From Paenibacillus_Z sp042653205 (GTDB lineage: Bacteria > Bacillota > Bacilli > Paenibacillales > Paenibacillaceae): a DNA stretch of 64,000 nucleotides. Shown piece after piece: positions 52,612-61,325 of this stretch. Below the pieces are notes generated by a model. It saw only the letters and a program-made list of their open reading frames with translations, did not search any database and was not told where the DNA came from. Every line of letters begins with the position of its first letter. Position 1 is the first letter of the stretch. The position numbers and the translations under genes were made by a program. Where the stretch lies: contig NZ_JBHSHY010000008.1 in assembly GCF_042653205.1 (NCBI RefSeq), positions 1 through 64,000 of the forward strand. Reading direction: 5' to 3'.

Positions 52612-52890
52612 TCAATCCTCGATGTCCGCCCAAAATTCCTCGTCGGCGTCGAGCGTAATCTGGGAGCGGTATTTGCGCAGGTTGTACTGCTTCAGCAAAT
52701 ATTGTTCGATCGCTTCCAGCAGGTTCGCTTCGATGAGAAACTGGCTGCGGCCCTTCACCCAAACCTCCGCGGTATAGCCGTATTGCTCCTCCCAGGACAA
52801 CTGCACTTCGACATCTGTCGGCGAAACGCCTCGGCGCTCCGCCATGTGGAGGCACACGGCGTTAATGATCTCGTCCGTGTAAATCCGCAT
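52612..52890 (-). CDS. YxcD-family protein (DUF2653)
   Basis: Small soluble protein, 92 aa, starting MRIYTDEIINAVCLHMAERR and ending DADEEFWADIED. It matches the Bacillus YxcD/DUF2653 pattern: a cysteine early on, a central strand pair AEVWVKGRSQFLIEANL and an acidic tail. Function unknown. It starts 2 nt after the stop of the glycine-rich membrane protein gene and shares its promoter. GGAG is in the end of that gene, so translation is probably coupled. Confidence 0.82.
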   Translation of the reverse strand: MRIYTDEIINAVCLHMAERRGVSPTDVEVQLSWEEQYGYTAEVWVKGRSQFLIEANLLEAIEQYLLKQYNLRKYRSQITLDADEEFWADIED

Positions 52891-52892
52891 GA

Positions 52893-53318
52893 TTAATAGG
52901 GTCTCCGGTTGCCGGGATGCGCCGGCTTATTGCGGTTTCGGAAGTAGCGCACGATGCCGCTGATCAGCACGATGACGACGTAGATGGCCAATACGTTGAC
53001 CAGCAGGCCGATGATATTGCCTAAGAAGCCCATGTTGCCGAACAGCCCGCCGAACAGCATGCCGGCGAGACCGCCGATCATCAGGCCCTTCATAAAGCTG
53101 CCGCCGCTGAAAAATCCGCGGTTCGCGTTCGTCGCCGCGCCTGATTTCGTCGTGCCCGTCTGGGTCTTCGTCACGTTATCGGCCGGCTTGGACGGCGTCT
53201 GCGTGAAACTCTGACGCGGAGATTTGAATCCGCCCCCCCGCGGTTTCGCGTCGGCTGCCGACGCGGTGAACGCGAAGAACAGCGCGAATGCCATCAATAC
53301 TAGTAGCCCCTTCTTCAT
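52893..53318 (-). CDS. Small exported membrane protein, Gly-rich
   Basis: Protein of 141 aa with a clear signal peptide (MKKGLLVLMAFALFFAF, ending near ASAADA). A Ser/Thr/Lys-rich polar spacer (about 25-65) is followed by a Gly-rich hydrophobic stretch (about 72-100), a membrane helix (about 102-122) and a basic tail. It resembles the membrane-anchoring N-parts of Tim44-like proteins but lacks the Tim44 domain. AGGAGGAG lies 9 nt before the ATG. Its sigma-W-type promoter suggests a cell-envelope stress role. Confidence 0.75.
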   Translation of the reverse strand: MKKGLLVLMAFALFFAFTASAADAKPRGGGFKSPRQSFTQTPSKPADNVTKTQTGTTKSGAATNANRGFFSGGSFMKGLMIGGLAGMLFGGLFGNMGFLGNIIGLLVNVLAIYVVIVLISGIVRYFRNRNKPAHPGNRRPY

Positions 53319-53376
53319 ATGCTTGTCTCCTCCTGTGTTTTTTGGTTGCTATGGACTTATTGCGCTTCGGTACTTT

Positions 53377-53402
53377 TACGTCTAATATAATCAAAGGTTT
53401 CA
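53377..53402 (-). promoter_or_regulatory. Sigma-W-type (ECF) promoter of the YxcD operon
   Basis: On the minus strand TGAAAC (53397-53402), exactly 16 bp, CGTA (53377-53380). This is the Bacillus sigma-W/ECF consensus, and it lies about 58 nt before the first start codon. Confidence 0.7.
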
Positions 53403-53450
53403 GATTTCATTCTTTCATCGGGCACGACGTCGGAAAAACGGGGGATCACG

Positions 53451-53993
53451 ATGGAAAAGGAAGAGTATCCGGACGATTACGAGGCGTATCTATACGAGTT
53501 TCACGCGACGCGGGACTATTTCGAGTGCCACGAGCTGCTCGAAGCCTATTGGAAGGCGCATCCCGGCGACGGATTCGGCGAGACGTGGGTGGGATTGATC
53601 CAGCTCGCGGTCGGCGCGTACCATCACCGGCGGGGGAACTTGCGGGGCGCGGTGAAAATGTTCGCGCAAGCCCGGCGGCGGCTCGCGCCGGAGCAGCTGG
53701 ACCGCCTGGGCCTCGACGGCGGCGCGCTGCCCGGCATGATCGACGAACGGCTCGCGGCCCTTGAGCGGCGCGAAGCGTTCGCCGACCCGACGCTGCCGAT
53801 CGCGGACGCGCGCCTCCTCGCGCGGCTGCGGCAGCGGGCCGCGTCGGCCGGCCTCGGATGGGCGCTGCCGAGCGGGACGGAGCCGGCGCTCGTCCATCGC
53901 CACGCGCTTCGCGACCGCAGCGAGGTGATCGCCGCGCGCGCGGCCGCGGCGGTGGCGAAGCGCGCCCGGGACGCGAAGCCGCGGAACGGCTGA
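53451..53993 (+). CDS. DUF309-family protein
   Basis: Soluble helical protein of 180 aa with the DUF309 signature: YFECHELLEAYWKAHPGD followed by WVGLIQLAVGAYHHRRGN. The conserved His/Glu residues may bind a metal, but no function is established. The first ~95 residues are the family domain; the last ~85, rich in Ala and Arg, are poorly conserved-looking. It stands alone, with GGGGGA before the ATG and a bidirectional terminator after. Confidence 0.85.
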   Translation: MEKEEYPDDYEAYLYEFHATRDYFECHELLEAYWKAHPGDGFGETWVGLIQLAVGAYHHRRGNLRGAVKMFAQARRRLAPEQLDRLGLDGGALPGMIDERLAALERREAFADPTLPIADARLLARLRQRAASAGLGWALPSGTEPALVHRHALRDRSEVIAARAAAAVAKRARDAKPRNG

Positions 53994-54051
53994 GCGCGGC
54001 CGTCGCATCCGGCCGTAGGGCTGGCCGGGGCGCCGCGCCTGGCATAACGGC

Positions 54052-54102
54052 AAAAAGCTTCGCGCCGCACGGGTACGTCCCGTCGGCGCGAAGCTTTTTT
54101 TG
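54052..54102. terminator. Bidirectional terminator between the DUF309 and carbonic anhydrase genes
   Basis: AAGCTTCGCGCCG pairs with CGGCGCGAAGCTT, enclosing ACGGG/CCCGT, with A- and T-runs on both sides. Confidence 0.88.
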
Positions 54103-54118
54103 CGGAACGGCGGACGGC

Positions 54119-54682
54119 TTATTCGCCGTAGCCGTCGACGACGAGGTCCAGCTTGCCCGTCGTCGGATCGATGATCATGCCGTGCACCGGCGTTCCGGCC
54201 GGCAGAAGCGGGTGGTTCTTGATGATGCCGACGCTTCGCTCGACGCTCTCCTGGACGTTGTCGAAGCCGGTCAGCCAACGGTCCAGCTGAATGCCGGAAT
54301 TGTTCAGCGTGCGGACCGTGTCCTCGGAAATGCCGCGTTCGTGCATATGCGAGACGACGATCTTGGAGTTCAGGCCGGTCATGCCGCAATCATGGTGCCC
54401 GATGACGACGACCTCGCGGGCGCCGAGCTCGTAGACGGCGACCAGGATGCTCCGCATGATGTTCCCGAACGGCTGGGTGACGATCGCGCCGGCGTTTTTG
54501 ATGATTTTGGCGTCGCCGTTGCGCAGGTTAAGCGCCTTAGGCAGCAGCTCAGTCAGCCGCGCGTCCATGCAGGTGACGATCGCGAGTTCTTTTTCGGGAA
54601 ATTTGTCGGTCCGGTACTGTTCGTATTCGCGATTCTCCACGAACCGTTCATTGAAGGCCAACATGTTGTCGATCGTGCTCAA
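54119..54682 (-). CDS. Beta-class carbonic anhydrase (YtiB-like)
   Basis: Zinc enzyme hydrating CO2 to bicarbonate; 187 aa, the length of B. subtilis YtiB. Zinc ligands are C38 in VTCMDARL (with D40 and R42 as the catalytic dyad) and H96/C99 in IGHHDCGM. The gene overlaps the upstream YqkB-like gene by 4 nt (ATGA), so they are translated together. Confidence 0.93.
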   Translation of the reverse strand: MSTIDNMLAFNERFVENREYEQYRTDKFPEKELAIVTCMDARLTELLPKALNLRNGDAKIIKNAGAIVTQPFGNIMRSILVAVYELGAREVVVIGHHDCGMTGLNSKIVVSHMHERGISEDTVRTLNNSGIQLDRWLTGFDNVQESVERSVGIIKNHPLLPAGTPVHGMIIDPTTGKLDLVVDGYGE

Positions 54683-55059
54683 GCCGGTTCCTCCTCAATT
54701 CGCAGTTCTGGCGGAGGGCTGCTCCGCAATATAGGCGGCGGGTTACTCAGCAGCCGCAGGTTCGCCGTGTAGATCTGGCTGTCGCTCTTCAGCACGAAGG
54801 CGTTGCGCGCAATGTTGTAGTCGATCTTCAACTCGGGTTCGAAGAACACCTCGTAATTGGGCTCGTACCAGACGGAGTACGGGGATCCTTCGCCGAGCTT
54901 GTCGTTCGGATCCGGCTCGCGGACGATCGCGAGCGTCGGCACGCCGTTCATGACGCAGCCGCAGCCTTCCGTGTCGTACAGCAGCTTCAGGCTTTTGCCG
55001 GTATCGGCGAGAGGGCCTTCGAGCTGGCCCACGGCGTCCGGCGTGAAGGTGAATTGCAT
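54679..55059 (-). CDS. HesB/YqkB-like Fe-S cluster biosynthesis family protein
   Basis: Soluble protein of 126 aa. LLYDTEGCGCVMNGVPTLAIV carries the Cys pair typical of YqkB proteins, distant relatives of A-type Fe-S carriers but without the IscA C-terminal CGCG motif. The C-terminal ~20 residues (Pro/Glu-rich) look like a disordered tail added to the family length. It is the first gene of a two-gene operon with carbonic anhydrase. Confidence 0.85.
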   Translation of the reverse strand: MQFTFTPDAVGQLEGPLADTGKSLKLLYDTEGCGCVMNGVPTLAIVREPDPNDKLGEGSPYSVWYEPNYEVFFEPELKIDYNIARNAFVLKSDSQIYTANLRLLSNPPPILRSSPPPELRIEEEPA

Positions 55060-55119
55060 GATGAGGGCTCCTTTCCGCGCAGGTTGGCGGGTAATCGAAG
55101 ACGAGCGCTTGGATTAAAG

Positions 55120-55151
55120 TTGATTATACGGCGTGCAAAAAGTATGATCAA
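55120..55151. promoter_or_regulatory. Interlocked divergent promoters of the yqkB-like and M32 genes
   Basis: Rightward: TTGATT (55120-55125), 17 bp, TATGAT (55143-55148). Leftward: TTGATC (55146-55151), 17 bp, TATAAT (55123-55128). Each -35 overlaps the -10 of the other, so the two promoters use the same 32 bp and cannot be bound at once. Confidence 0.7.
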
Positions 55152-55191
55152 GTAGAAACCAAAACGTAACCCTAGGAGAGGTGGACGAAAC

Positions 55192-56709
55192 GTGACGAAA
55201 GCGAATGAAAACGAAGCGCTGCAGCGGTTTACGGAACGCATCGCGCTAATCAAGAGCTACGAAGAAGCGCTGGCCCTGCTGTATTGGGATTTGCGCACGG
55301 GCGCGCCGCGCAAAGGCGTGGAAGTCCGCTCGGAGGCCATCGGACAGCTGTCCGGGCAGTCCTTCAAGCTGTCCACGGCGCCGGAGCTGGGCGAATGGCT
55401 CTCCGCGCTGGAAGCGCCGGATACATACGAGACCCTGACCGAGACGCAGCGGCGGCTCGTGACGGAGACCCGCAAGGATTACGACCGCAGCGTCAAAATC
55501 CCGCCGAAGCTGTACCAGGAATACGTGGTCCTGACCTCGCAGGCGGAGTCCATGTGGGAAGAGGCGAAGGCGAAGAGCGACTACGCGTCGTTCGAGCCGT
55601 ACCTCGACAAGATCATCAACTATACGAACCAGTTCATCGATCTATGGGGCGTGAAGGGCACCCGCTACGACACGCTGCTCGACATGTACGAGCCGGGCAT
55701 GACGACGGCGCAGCTCGACCGCGTGTTCGGCGGCCTGCGTGAGAAGCTCGTGCCGCTGTCCGCGGCGATCGCGGCGTCCCCGCATCAGCCCGATACGAGC
55801 TTCCTGAAGCAGGACTATCCGAAGGATGCGCAGAAGCAGTTCAGCAAATTCATCCTTGAGCAAATGGGCTTCGACTTTGCGGCCGGCCGTCTCGATGAGA
55901 GCGTGCATCCGTTCGCGACGGGCCTGAGCCCGGGCGACGTGCGGATTACGACGCGCTACCTGGCGGATGACGTGACGAGCGCGCTCTTCGGCACCATTCA
56001 CGAGGGCGGTCACGCGCTGTACGAGCAGAACATCAGCAAGGACCTGGTCGGCACGACGCTCGCGACCGGCACGTCGATGGGCATCCATGAGTCGCAGTCC
56101 CGCTTCTGGGAGAACGTGATCGGCCGCTCCAGGAGCTTCTGGAGCCGTTATTACGGCGACCTTCAGCGCCATTTCCCGGGCCAGCTCGAAGTGCCGGTGG
56201 AAGACTTCTACCGCGCGACCAACGTCGTCCGGCCTTCGCTCATCCGGATCGAAGCGGACGAACTGACGTACAACCTGCACATCATCATCCGGTACGAGAT
56301 CGAGAAGCTGATCTTCAACGAAGGCGTGAAGGCGTCCGAACTGCCGGCGCTGTGGAACGCGAAGTACAAGGAGTACCTCGGCATCGAGCCGGAGCATGAC
56401 GGCGAAGGCGTGCTGCAGGACGTCCACTGGTCGGGCGGCGCGTTCGGGTACTTCCCGTCGTACTCCCTCGGCAACATGTACGCGGCGCAAATTACGGATA
56501 CGCTGGAGCGCGCGCTGCCGAACGTCTGGGAGCTCGTCGAGGCCGGCAACCTGATTCCGATTAAGGATTGGCTGACGGACAAAATCTACCGCTTCGGCAA
56601 GCTGAGAACGCCGTCCGAGCTGATCGAGGGCATCACGGGCAAGCCGCTCGACCCCGATTACCTCGTGGCGTACCTGAAGAAGAAGTACGCCGACATTTAC
56701 AAGCTGTAG
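55192..56709 (+). CDS. M32-family metallocarboxypeptidase (YpwA-like)
   Basis: Zinc carboxypeptidase of 505 aa, removing C-terminal residues from peptides. The HEXXH site is TIHEGGHALYEQ (H270, E271, H274), with the third ligand region in MGIHESQSRFWEN. HNLHIIIRYEIEKL-like and SYSLGNMYAAQ blocks are as in Taq/Pfu carboxypeptidase and B. subtilis YpwA (501 aa). The start is GTG behind AGGAGAGG. The end shares a bidirectional terminator with the leftward regulator gene. Confidence 0.94.
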   Translation: MTKANENEALQRFTERIALIKSYEEALALLYWDLRTGAPRKGVEVRSEAIGQLSGQSFKLSTAPELGEWLSALEAPDTYETLTETQRRLVTETRKDYDRSVKIPPKLYQEYVVLTSQAESMWEEAKAKSDYASFEPYLDKIINYTNQFIDLWGVKGTRYDTLLDMYEPGMTTAQLDRVFGGLREKLVPLSAAIAASPHQPDTSFLKQDYPKDAQKQFSKFILEQMGFDFAAGRLDESVHPFATGLSPGDVRITTRYLADDVTSALFGTIHEGGHALYEQNISKDLVGTTLATGTSMGIHESQSRFWENVIGRSRSFWSRYYGDLQRHFPGQLEVPVEDFYRATNVVRPSLIRIEADELTYNLHIIIRYEIEKLIFNEGVKASELPALWNAKYKEYLGIEPEHDGEGVLQDVHWSGGAFGYFPSYSLGNMYAAQITDTLERALPNVWELVEAGNLIPIKDWLTDKIYRFGKLRTPSELIEGITGKPLDPDYLVAYLKKKYADIYKL

Positions 56710-56784
56710 CCTCAGCGCCGCAGCGCGATGAATCGAATACAATGAAGAAACAGATAATGAAGAAACGAATAAATGAAGATACGA

Positions 56785-56827
56785 AGAAGGCCGCTTTCGC
56801 CCCGCGCGAAAACGGCCTTCTTTTTTA
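56785..56827. terminator. Bidirectional terminator between the M32 and MmyB-like genes
   Basis: AAGAAGGCCG pairs with CGGCCTTCTT around TTTCGC/GCGAAA, followed by TTTTTT. It overlaps the stop codon of the leftward gene. Confidence 0.85.
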
Positions 56828-57688
56828 ATGCAGGGAGTCGCTCCGCCGCTCCTTGGCCATGAGCTGCCGGAGCTTCGTCTCGGTCGGGGAGTCTGGATCC
56901 GGCGTATAGATGCTGACGCGCAGATCGGTATCGCCCTGCAGCTGCAGCGACGTGAGGTGGAACAGCATCTTGCCCGCTTTGGCGTGCCGGAATTCCACCA
57001 GTACCTCCGGCGCCGCGCTCACGCGGCTTTGTTCCCACAGCGGCTGGAAATCGGGGTATGTCGCGGTCATGTCGCGGAGGAAGGCGTCGTACCAGTCGTC
57101 GTCGACGTACTGTCCGTAATAGGCGCGGAAGATCGCCAGGTAGCCGCTGATGAAATGCTCCCAGTTGCCGGCGAGCCGGCGGAATTCCTTGCGTTCGAAC
57201 AGCAGCGCGATCATGTTGCGCCTCGCCTCCGGGATGCGCTCGAAGTCCATGAACACGTGGGACGCCGCCTCGTTCCAGCCGACGATATGGCAGTGCCGGT
57301 CGGAGACGATCGTCGGGCAAGCCTGCAGCTCGTCGAGGATGCGGCGGAGCGGCGGGCCGATGCGGGCCGTCTCCTCGCGCTTGGCCGCAGAGCCGGCGGC
57401 GGGCAGCTCCAACGCGAGGGAGAACAGGTACTTGCGCTCGTCGGTATTGAGCCGAAGCGCGGAGGCGACGGCCTCCAGCACGGACGCCGACACCTTGATG
57501 TCGCGTCCCTGCTCCAGCCAGGTATACCAGGTCGGGCTTACGCCGGCGAGCTGGGCAACTTCTTCGCGGCGAAGCCCCGGCGTTCTGCGGCGCGTGCCGG
57601 CGGGCAAGCCGGCATCCTGCGGCGTCAATTTGGCCCGCTGCGCCGTCAGGAAGCTCGAGAGCGCCTTCAATCTCGTGGGCTGGTTCAT
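56825..57688 (-). CDS. Helix-turn-helix regulator with MmyB-like ligand-binding domain
   Basis: Regulator of 287 aa. The N-terminal XRE-type HTH contains GLRREEVAQLAGVSPTWYTWLEQGRDI, the signature of this class (about residues 35-62). The C-terminal domain (about 105-280) has IVGWNEAASHVFMDFE and FRHAKAGKMLFHLTSLQL, matching the PAS-like MmyB ligand-binding domain, thought to bind fatty-acid-like molecules. AAAGGAG lies 9 nt before the ATG at 57688. It diverges from a FabF-type gene, which it may control. Confidence 0.9.
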   Translation of the reverse strand: MNQPTRLKALSSFLTAQRAKLTPQDAGLPAGTRRRTPGLRREEVAQLAGVSPTWYTWLEQGRDIKVSASVLEAVASALRLNTDERKYLFSLALELPAAGSAAKREETARIGPPLRRILDELQACPTIVSDRHCHIVGWNEAASHVFMDFERIPEARRNMIALLFERKEFRRLAGNWEHFISGYLAIFRAYYGQYVDDDWYDAFLRDMTATYPDFQPLWEQSRVSAAPEVLVEFRHAKAGKMLFHLTSLQLQGDTDLRVSIYTPDPDSPTETKLRQLMAKERRSDSLH

Positions 57689-57718
57689 GCAGGGCACTCC
57701 TTTGGTTAATATAGTAGT

Positions 57719-57732
57719 GGTTATACTAGCAT
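57719..57732. promoter_or_regulatory. Imperfect dyad between the MmyB-like regulator and fabF
   Basis: TTATACTAGCATAA is an imperfect palindrome (two mismatches) 31 nt from the regulator start. It is a candidate operator for either divergent gene. Confidence 0.35.
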
Positions 57733-57808
57733 AAACGACAACTTGTAATAGGATAGCATATATGTCAACATAGCACCACAAGGCAGCCTATCAAGGAGGA
57801 AGAGAGCA

Positions 57809-59056
<1,248 letters not shown>

Positions 59057-59079
59057 AGGGTACCATAGTAGACATTACG

Positions 59080-59110
59080 AAGCCGTGGCGATGATGCCCA
59101 CGGCTTTTTA
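59080..59110 (+). terminator. Terminator after fabF
   Basis: AAGCCGTGG (59080-59088) pairs with CCACGGCTT (59098-59106), then TTTT. Confidence 0.8.
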
Positions 59111-59128
59111 CGCGGGGGAGCACGCGCT

Positions 59129-60175
59129 ATGGGAATTCGAGTCATCAAGACCGCGGTCGCCGCGCTCGGCGCCTTGTATACCGCCAGCTATCTGGGCTTG
59201 AATCCGGCGTTGTCCGCCGGACTGCTCGCCATTCTCGGCGTCGAAGTGACCCGCCAGCGGGGGCTGAAGAGCGCTTTCGTCCGGCTGGCGGCGTCCGCGG
59301 TGGGTCTTTTTTTCGCATCGTTCCTGTTTTTGACGCTCGGCTTTCATCTATGGACGATCTCGTTCTTTATCCTGCTGGCCTTTCCGATCCTATCCCGGGC
59401 CGGGCTGAAGGACGGCATCGCCACGAGCGCCGTCATCGTCTTCCACGTCTACGCGCGCGAGGAGGTGACCGTCCCGCTCATGGTCAATGAATTGCTGCTG
59501 CTGCTCGCGGGACTCGGCTGGGCGACGGTCATCAACCTCGTCTACATGCCGAAGGACGACGACAAGCTGCGGGAGCTGCGGCATGACGCGGAGGAGAGCT
59601 TCGCCGTCATCTTCCGCTCGATGGCCCGCACGCTGCGGACGCCGTCGTACGTCTGGGACGGCAAGGAGCTGCTGGAAGCGGGACGTGCGATCGAAGAAGG
59701 CATCCGCCGGGCGGAGCGCAACCGCGAGAACCGGATATGGGCGCAAGGCCGCTCGGGCGAGGAGGGGCGGTATTGGACCCGCTATTTCGCGATGCGCCAG
59801 CAGCAGCTGGAGACGATCGGGCAGATGCTGTCGCACCTGTCGTTCGTGTACGCGTCGCTGCCGCAGGGCGAGCTTGCCGCGGAGCTGTTCGAGCTGCTGT
59901 CCGGCGACGTGAAGTCGGCCGTCTACGAAGGCGGCGTGGAGGAGCGGATCCGGCTGCTGGAGGGCCGGTTCAAAACGATGGCGCTGCCGGCTACCCGCGA
60001 GGAATTCGAGATGAGGGCCGCGCTCTTCTTGCTGCTGCAGGAGTTGAAACGGTACTTGAACATCGCCAAGCGGCTGAAGCGCCGCAAGAGCAGCCCTGAA
60101 GAATTGCCCGGGGAAGCCCGAGCCACGGCCGCGGTGTCGGCCGCTTCGGAAGAAGGGACGGATTCCCGAAAGTAA
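59129..60175 (+). CDS. Aromatic acid exporter family protein (ArAE_1)
   Basis: Membrane protein of 348 aa. Four to five hydrophobic segments lie in residues 5-150 (for example LGALYTASYLGLNPALSAG and ASAVGLFFASFLFLTLGF). A long cytoplasmic helical domain (about 155-320) follows, the two-part layout of YqjA/ArAE_1 proteins. It begins MGIRVIKTAVAALGALYTAS, the family hallmark. Substrates are not established. The last ~25 residues are polar and disordered-looking. GGGGGAG precedes the ATG. Confidence 0.88.
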   Translation: MGIRVIKTAVAALGALYTASYLGLNPALSAGLLAILGVEVTRQRGLKSAFVRLAASAVGLFFASFLFLTLGFHLWTISFFILLAFPILSRAGLKDGIATSAVIVFHVYAREEVTVPLMVNELLLLLAGLGWATVINLVYMPKDDDKLRELRHDAEESFAVIFRSMARTLRTPSYVWDGKELLEAGRAIEEGIRRAERNRENRIWAQGRSGEEGRYWTRYFAMRQQQLETIGQMLSHLSFVYASLPQGELAAELFELLSGDVKSAVYEGGVEERIRLLEGRFKTMALPATREEFEMRAALFLLLQELKRYLNIAKRLKRRKSSPEELPGEARATAAVSAASEEGTDSRK

Positions 60176-60190
60176 CCTGCGAACGCCTAA

Positions 60191-60225
60191 GCGCGGCGGT
60201 CCAACGGGACCGCCGCGCATTTCTA
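60191..60225 (+). terminator. Terminator after the ArAE gene
   Basis: GCGCGGCGGTCC pairs perfectly with GGACCGCCGCGC around AACG, then ATTTCTATTT. Confidence 0.7.
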
Positions 60226-60365
60226 TTTATGTAGGCGGCCGCGAGCGGCCAGGCGACCGGGACGCTGCCGGCGGGACGTTCCTCCCGTGCGGCCGCAGTG
60301 ACGCCGATCCCGTTATTTTAACGTCAACGAATGCTTCGATAGTCATGGAAACGGGCGTCCGCCCA

Positions 60366-60419
60366 TATAATGATACCAGGCGAACAACGAAAACGGCGGT
60401 TCGCGAACGACCGCCGTTT
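60366..60419. other. TATAAT box and hairpin in the gap before cotE
   Basis: A TATAAT (60366-60371) without a convincing -35 lies just before a stem-loop AAACGGCGG/CCGCCGTTT. The 470-bp gap 60176-60645 otherwise holds only the terminator at 60191 and the cotE promoter. A 70-codon frame at 60370-60582 spans the hairpin and has no ribosome-binding site. A small RNA is possible but unsupported. Confidence 0.25.
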
Positions 60420-60585
60420 CGTCTTCATAGTCCGGAATGAAGCCGCCGATCACGTCAGCCAGGTTACGACCGCTTGCCGACCGAAGCTGCTGTACCTCCA
60501 TACCAGACGCGCCAGGCTGGTGCCCTCCCGCGAGAGCTCCGGCAGTTGTACAACAATATCTGTTTGTTCTTCTTCGTATTAATCA

Positions 60586-60611
60586 ACAAACGCCTATGTC
60601 CTGCATACACT
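60586..60611 (+). promoter_or_regulatory. Sigma-K-like sporulation promoter of cotE
   Basis: AC (60586-60587), exactly 16 bp, then CATACACT (60604-60611), which fits the sigma-K consensus AC-N16-CATANNNT. CATACA also fits a sigma-E -10, but no good sigma-E -35 is seen. Confidence 0.55.
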
Positions 60612-60645
60612 TTAATTGAATGATTGTATGGAGGAGGTTAAATCG

Positions 60646-61200
60646 ATGGCTTATGCAGATAAACAGCTTAAGGCTAGAGAGATTATTACCAAAGCTGTCT
60701 GCGGGAAAGGTCGTAAGTTTTCCACAGTAACCCACAACGTTACGCCGCCTAACCACCCCACGAGCATCCTGGGCGCTTGGATCATTAATCACCAATACGA
60801 GGCGGTTCGTTCCGGAGACGGGATCGAGGTTATCGGTACTTACGATATCAACATTTGGTATTCTTACAACAAAAACTCGCAAACCGACGTTGCCAAAGAA
60901 ACGCTCTCTTACGTCGAGCACGTGCCGCTCTCTTACCTCGATCCGAAGCACCGGGCTTCGACCGAGGAAGTGTCGGCGGAATCGACGCAGGAGCCAAATT
61001 GCATCGAAGCCAACATCTCCTCGAGCGGCGCCGGCGTCGTGATTCGCGTGGAGCGCGAATTCGCGGTCGAGCTGGTGGCCGAGACGAAGATTTGGGTCGC
61101 GACGCTGCCGGGCGGTTCCGAGGACGGCAAGGAGTTCGAGTTCGGGGACGACGGGGATTTCGAAGATCTGGATCCGGAACTGCTCGACGACGAACTGTAA
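60646..61200 (+). CDS. cotE: Outer spore coat morphogenetic protein CotE
   Basis: Protein of 184 aa that directs outer coat assembly around the forespore. The N-terminus AYADKQLKAREIITKAVCGKGRKFS and the region VTPPNHPTSILGAWIINHQYEAV are strongly CotE-like, and the tail is highly acidic (GDDGDFEDLDPELLDDEL). GAGGAGGT lies 7 nt before ATG 60646; the frame from 60616 is too long. The order cotE then mutS agrees with B. subtilis, but here one extra gene is inserted between them. A terminator follows. Confidence 0.95.
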   Translation: MAYADKQLKAREIITKAVCGKGRKFSTVTHNVTPPNHPTSILGAWIINHQYEAVRSGDGIEVIGTYDINIWYSYNKNSQTDVAKETLSYVEHVPLSYLDPKHRASTEEVSAESTQEPNCIEANISSSGAGVVIRVEREFAVELVAETKIWVATLPGGSEDGKEFEFGDDGDFEDLDPELLDDEL

Positions 61201-61252
61201 TTTTCGCGGGTTACAGGTCTGCTGTATCGTATGCGCGGGCAGGGAAAGATTC

Positions 61253-61276
61253 GAGGGCGAGAGCCCTCTTTTTTTT
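61253..61276 (+). terminator. Terminator after cotE
   Basis: GAGGGC (61253-61258), GAGA loop, GCCCTC (61263-61268), followed by a run of eight T. Confidence 0.88.
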
Positions 61277-61325
61277 CCAAAAAATCGCGGCTGGCGCCGG
61301 GAAAACGGAAGCGGAGCGTGGACGA

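Noticed and set aside
60370..60582. 70-codon forward frame before cotE
   Set aside because: It runs through a stem-loop, lacks a ribosome-binding site, and its Arg/Ser-rich translation looks random.
60855..61325. N-terminal 157-codon extension of the amidoligase frame, running through cotE
   Set aside because: It overlaps cotE in another frame and crosses the cotE terminator; there is no ribosome-binding site.
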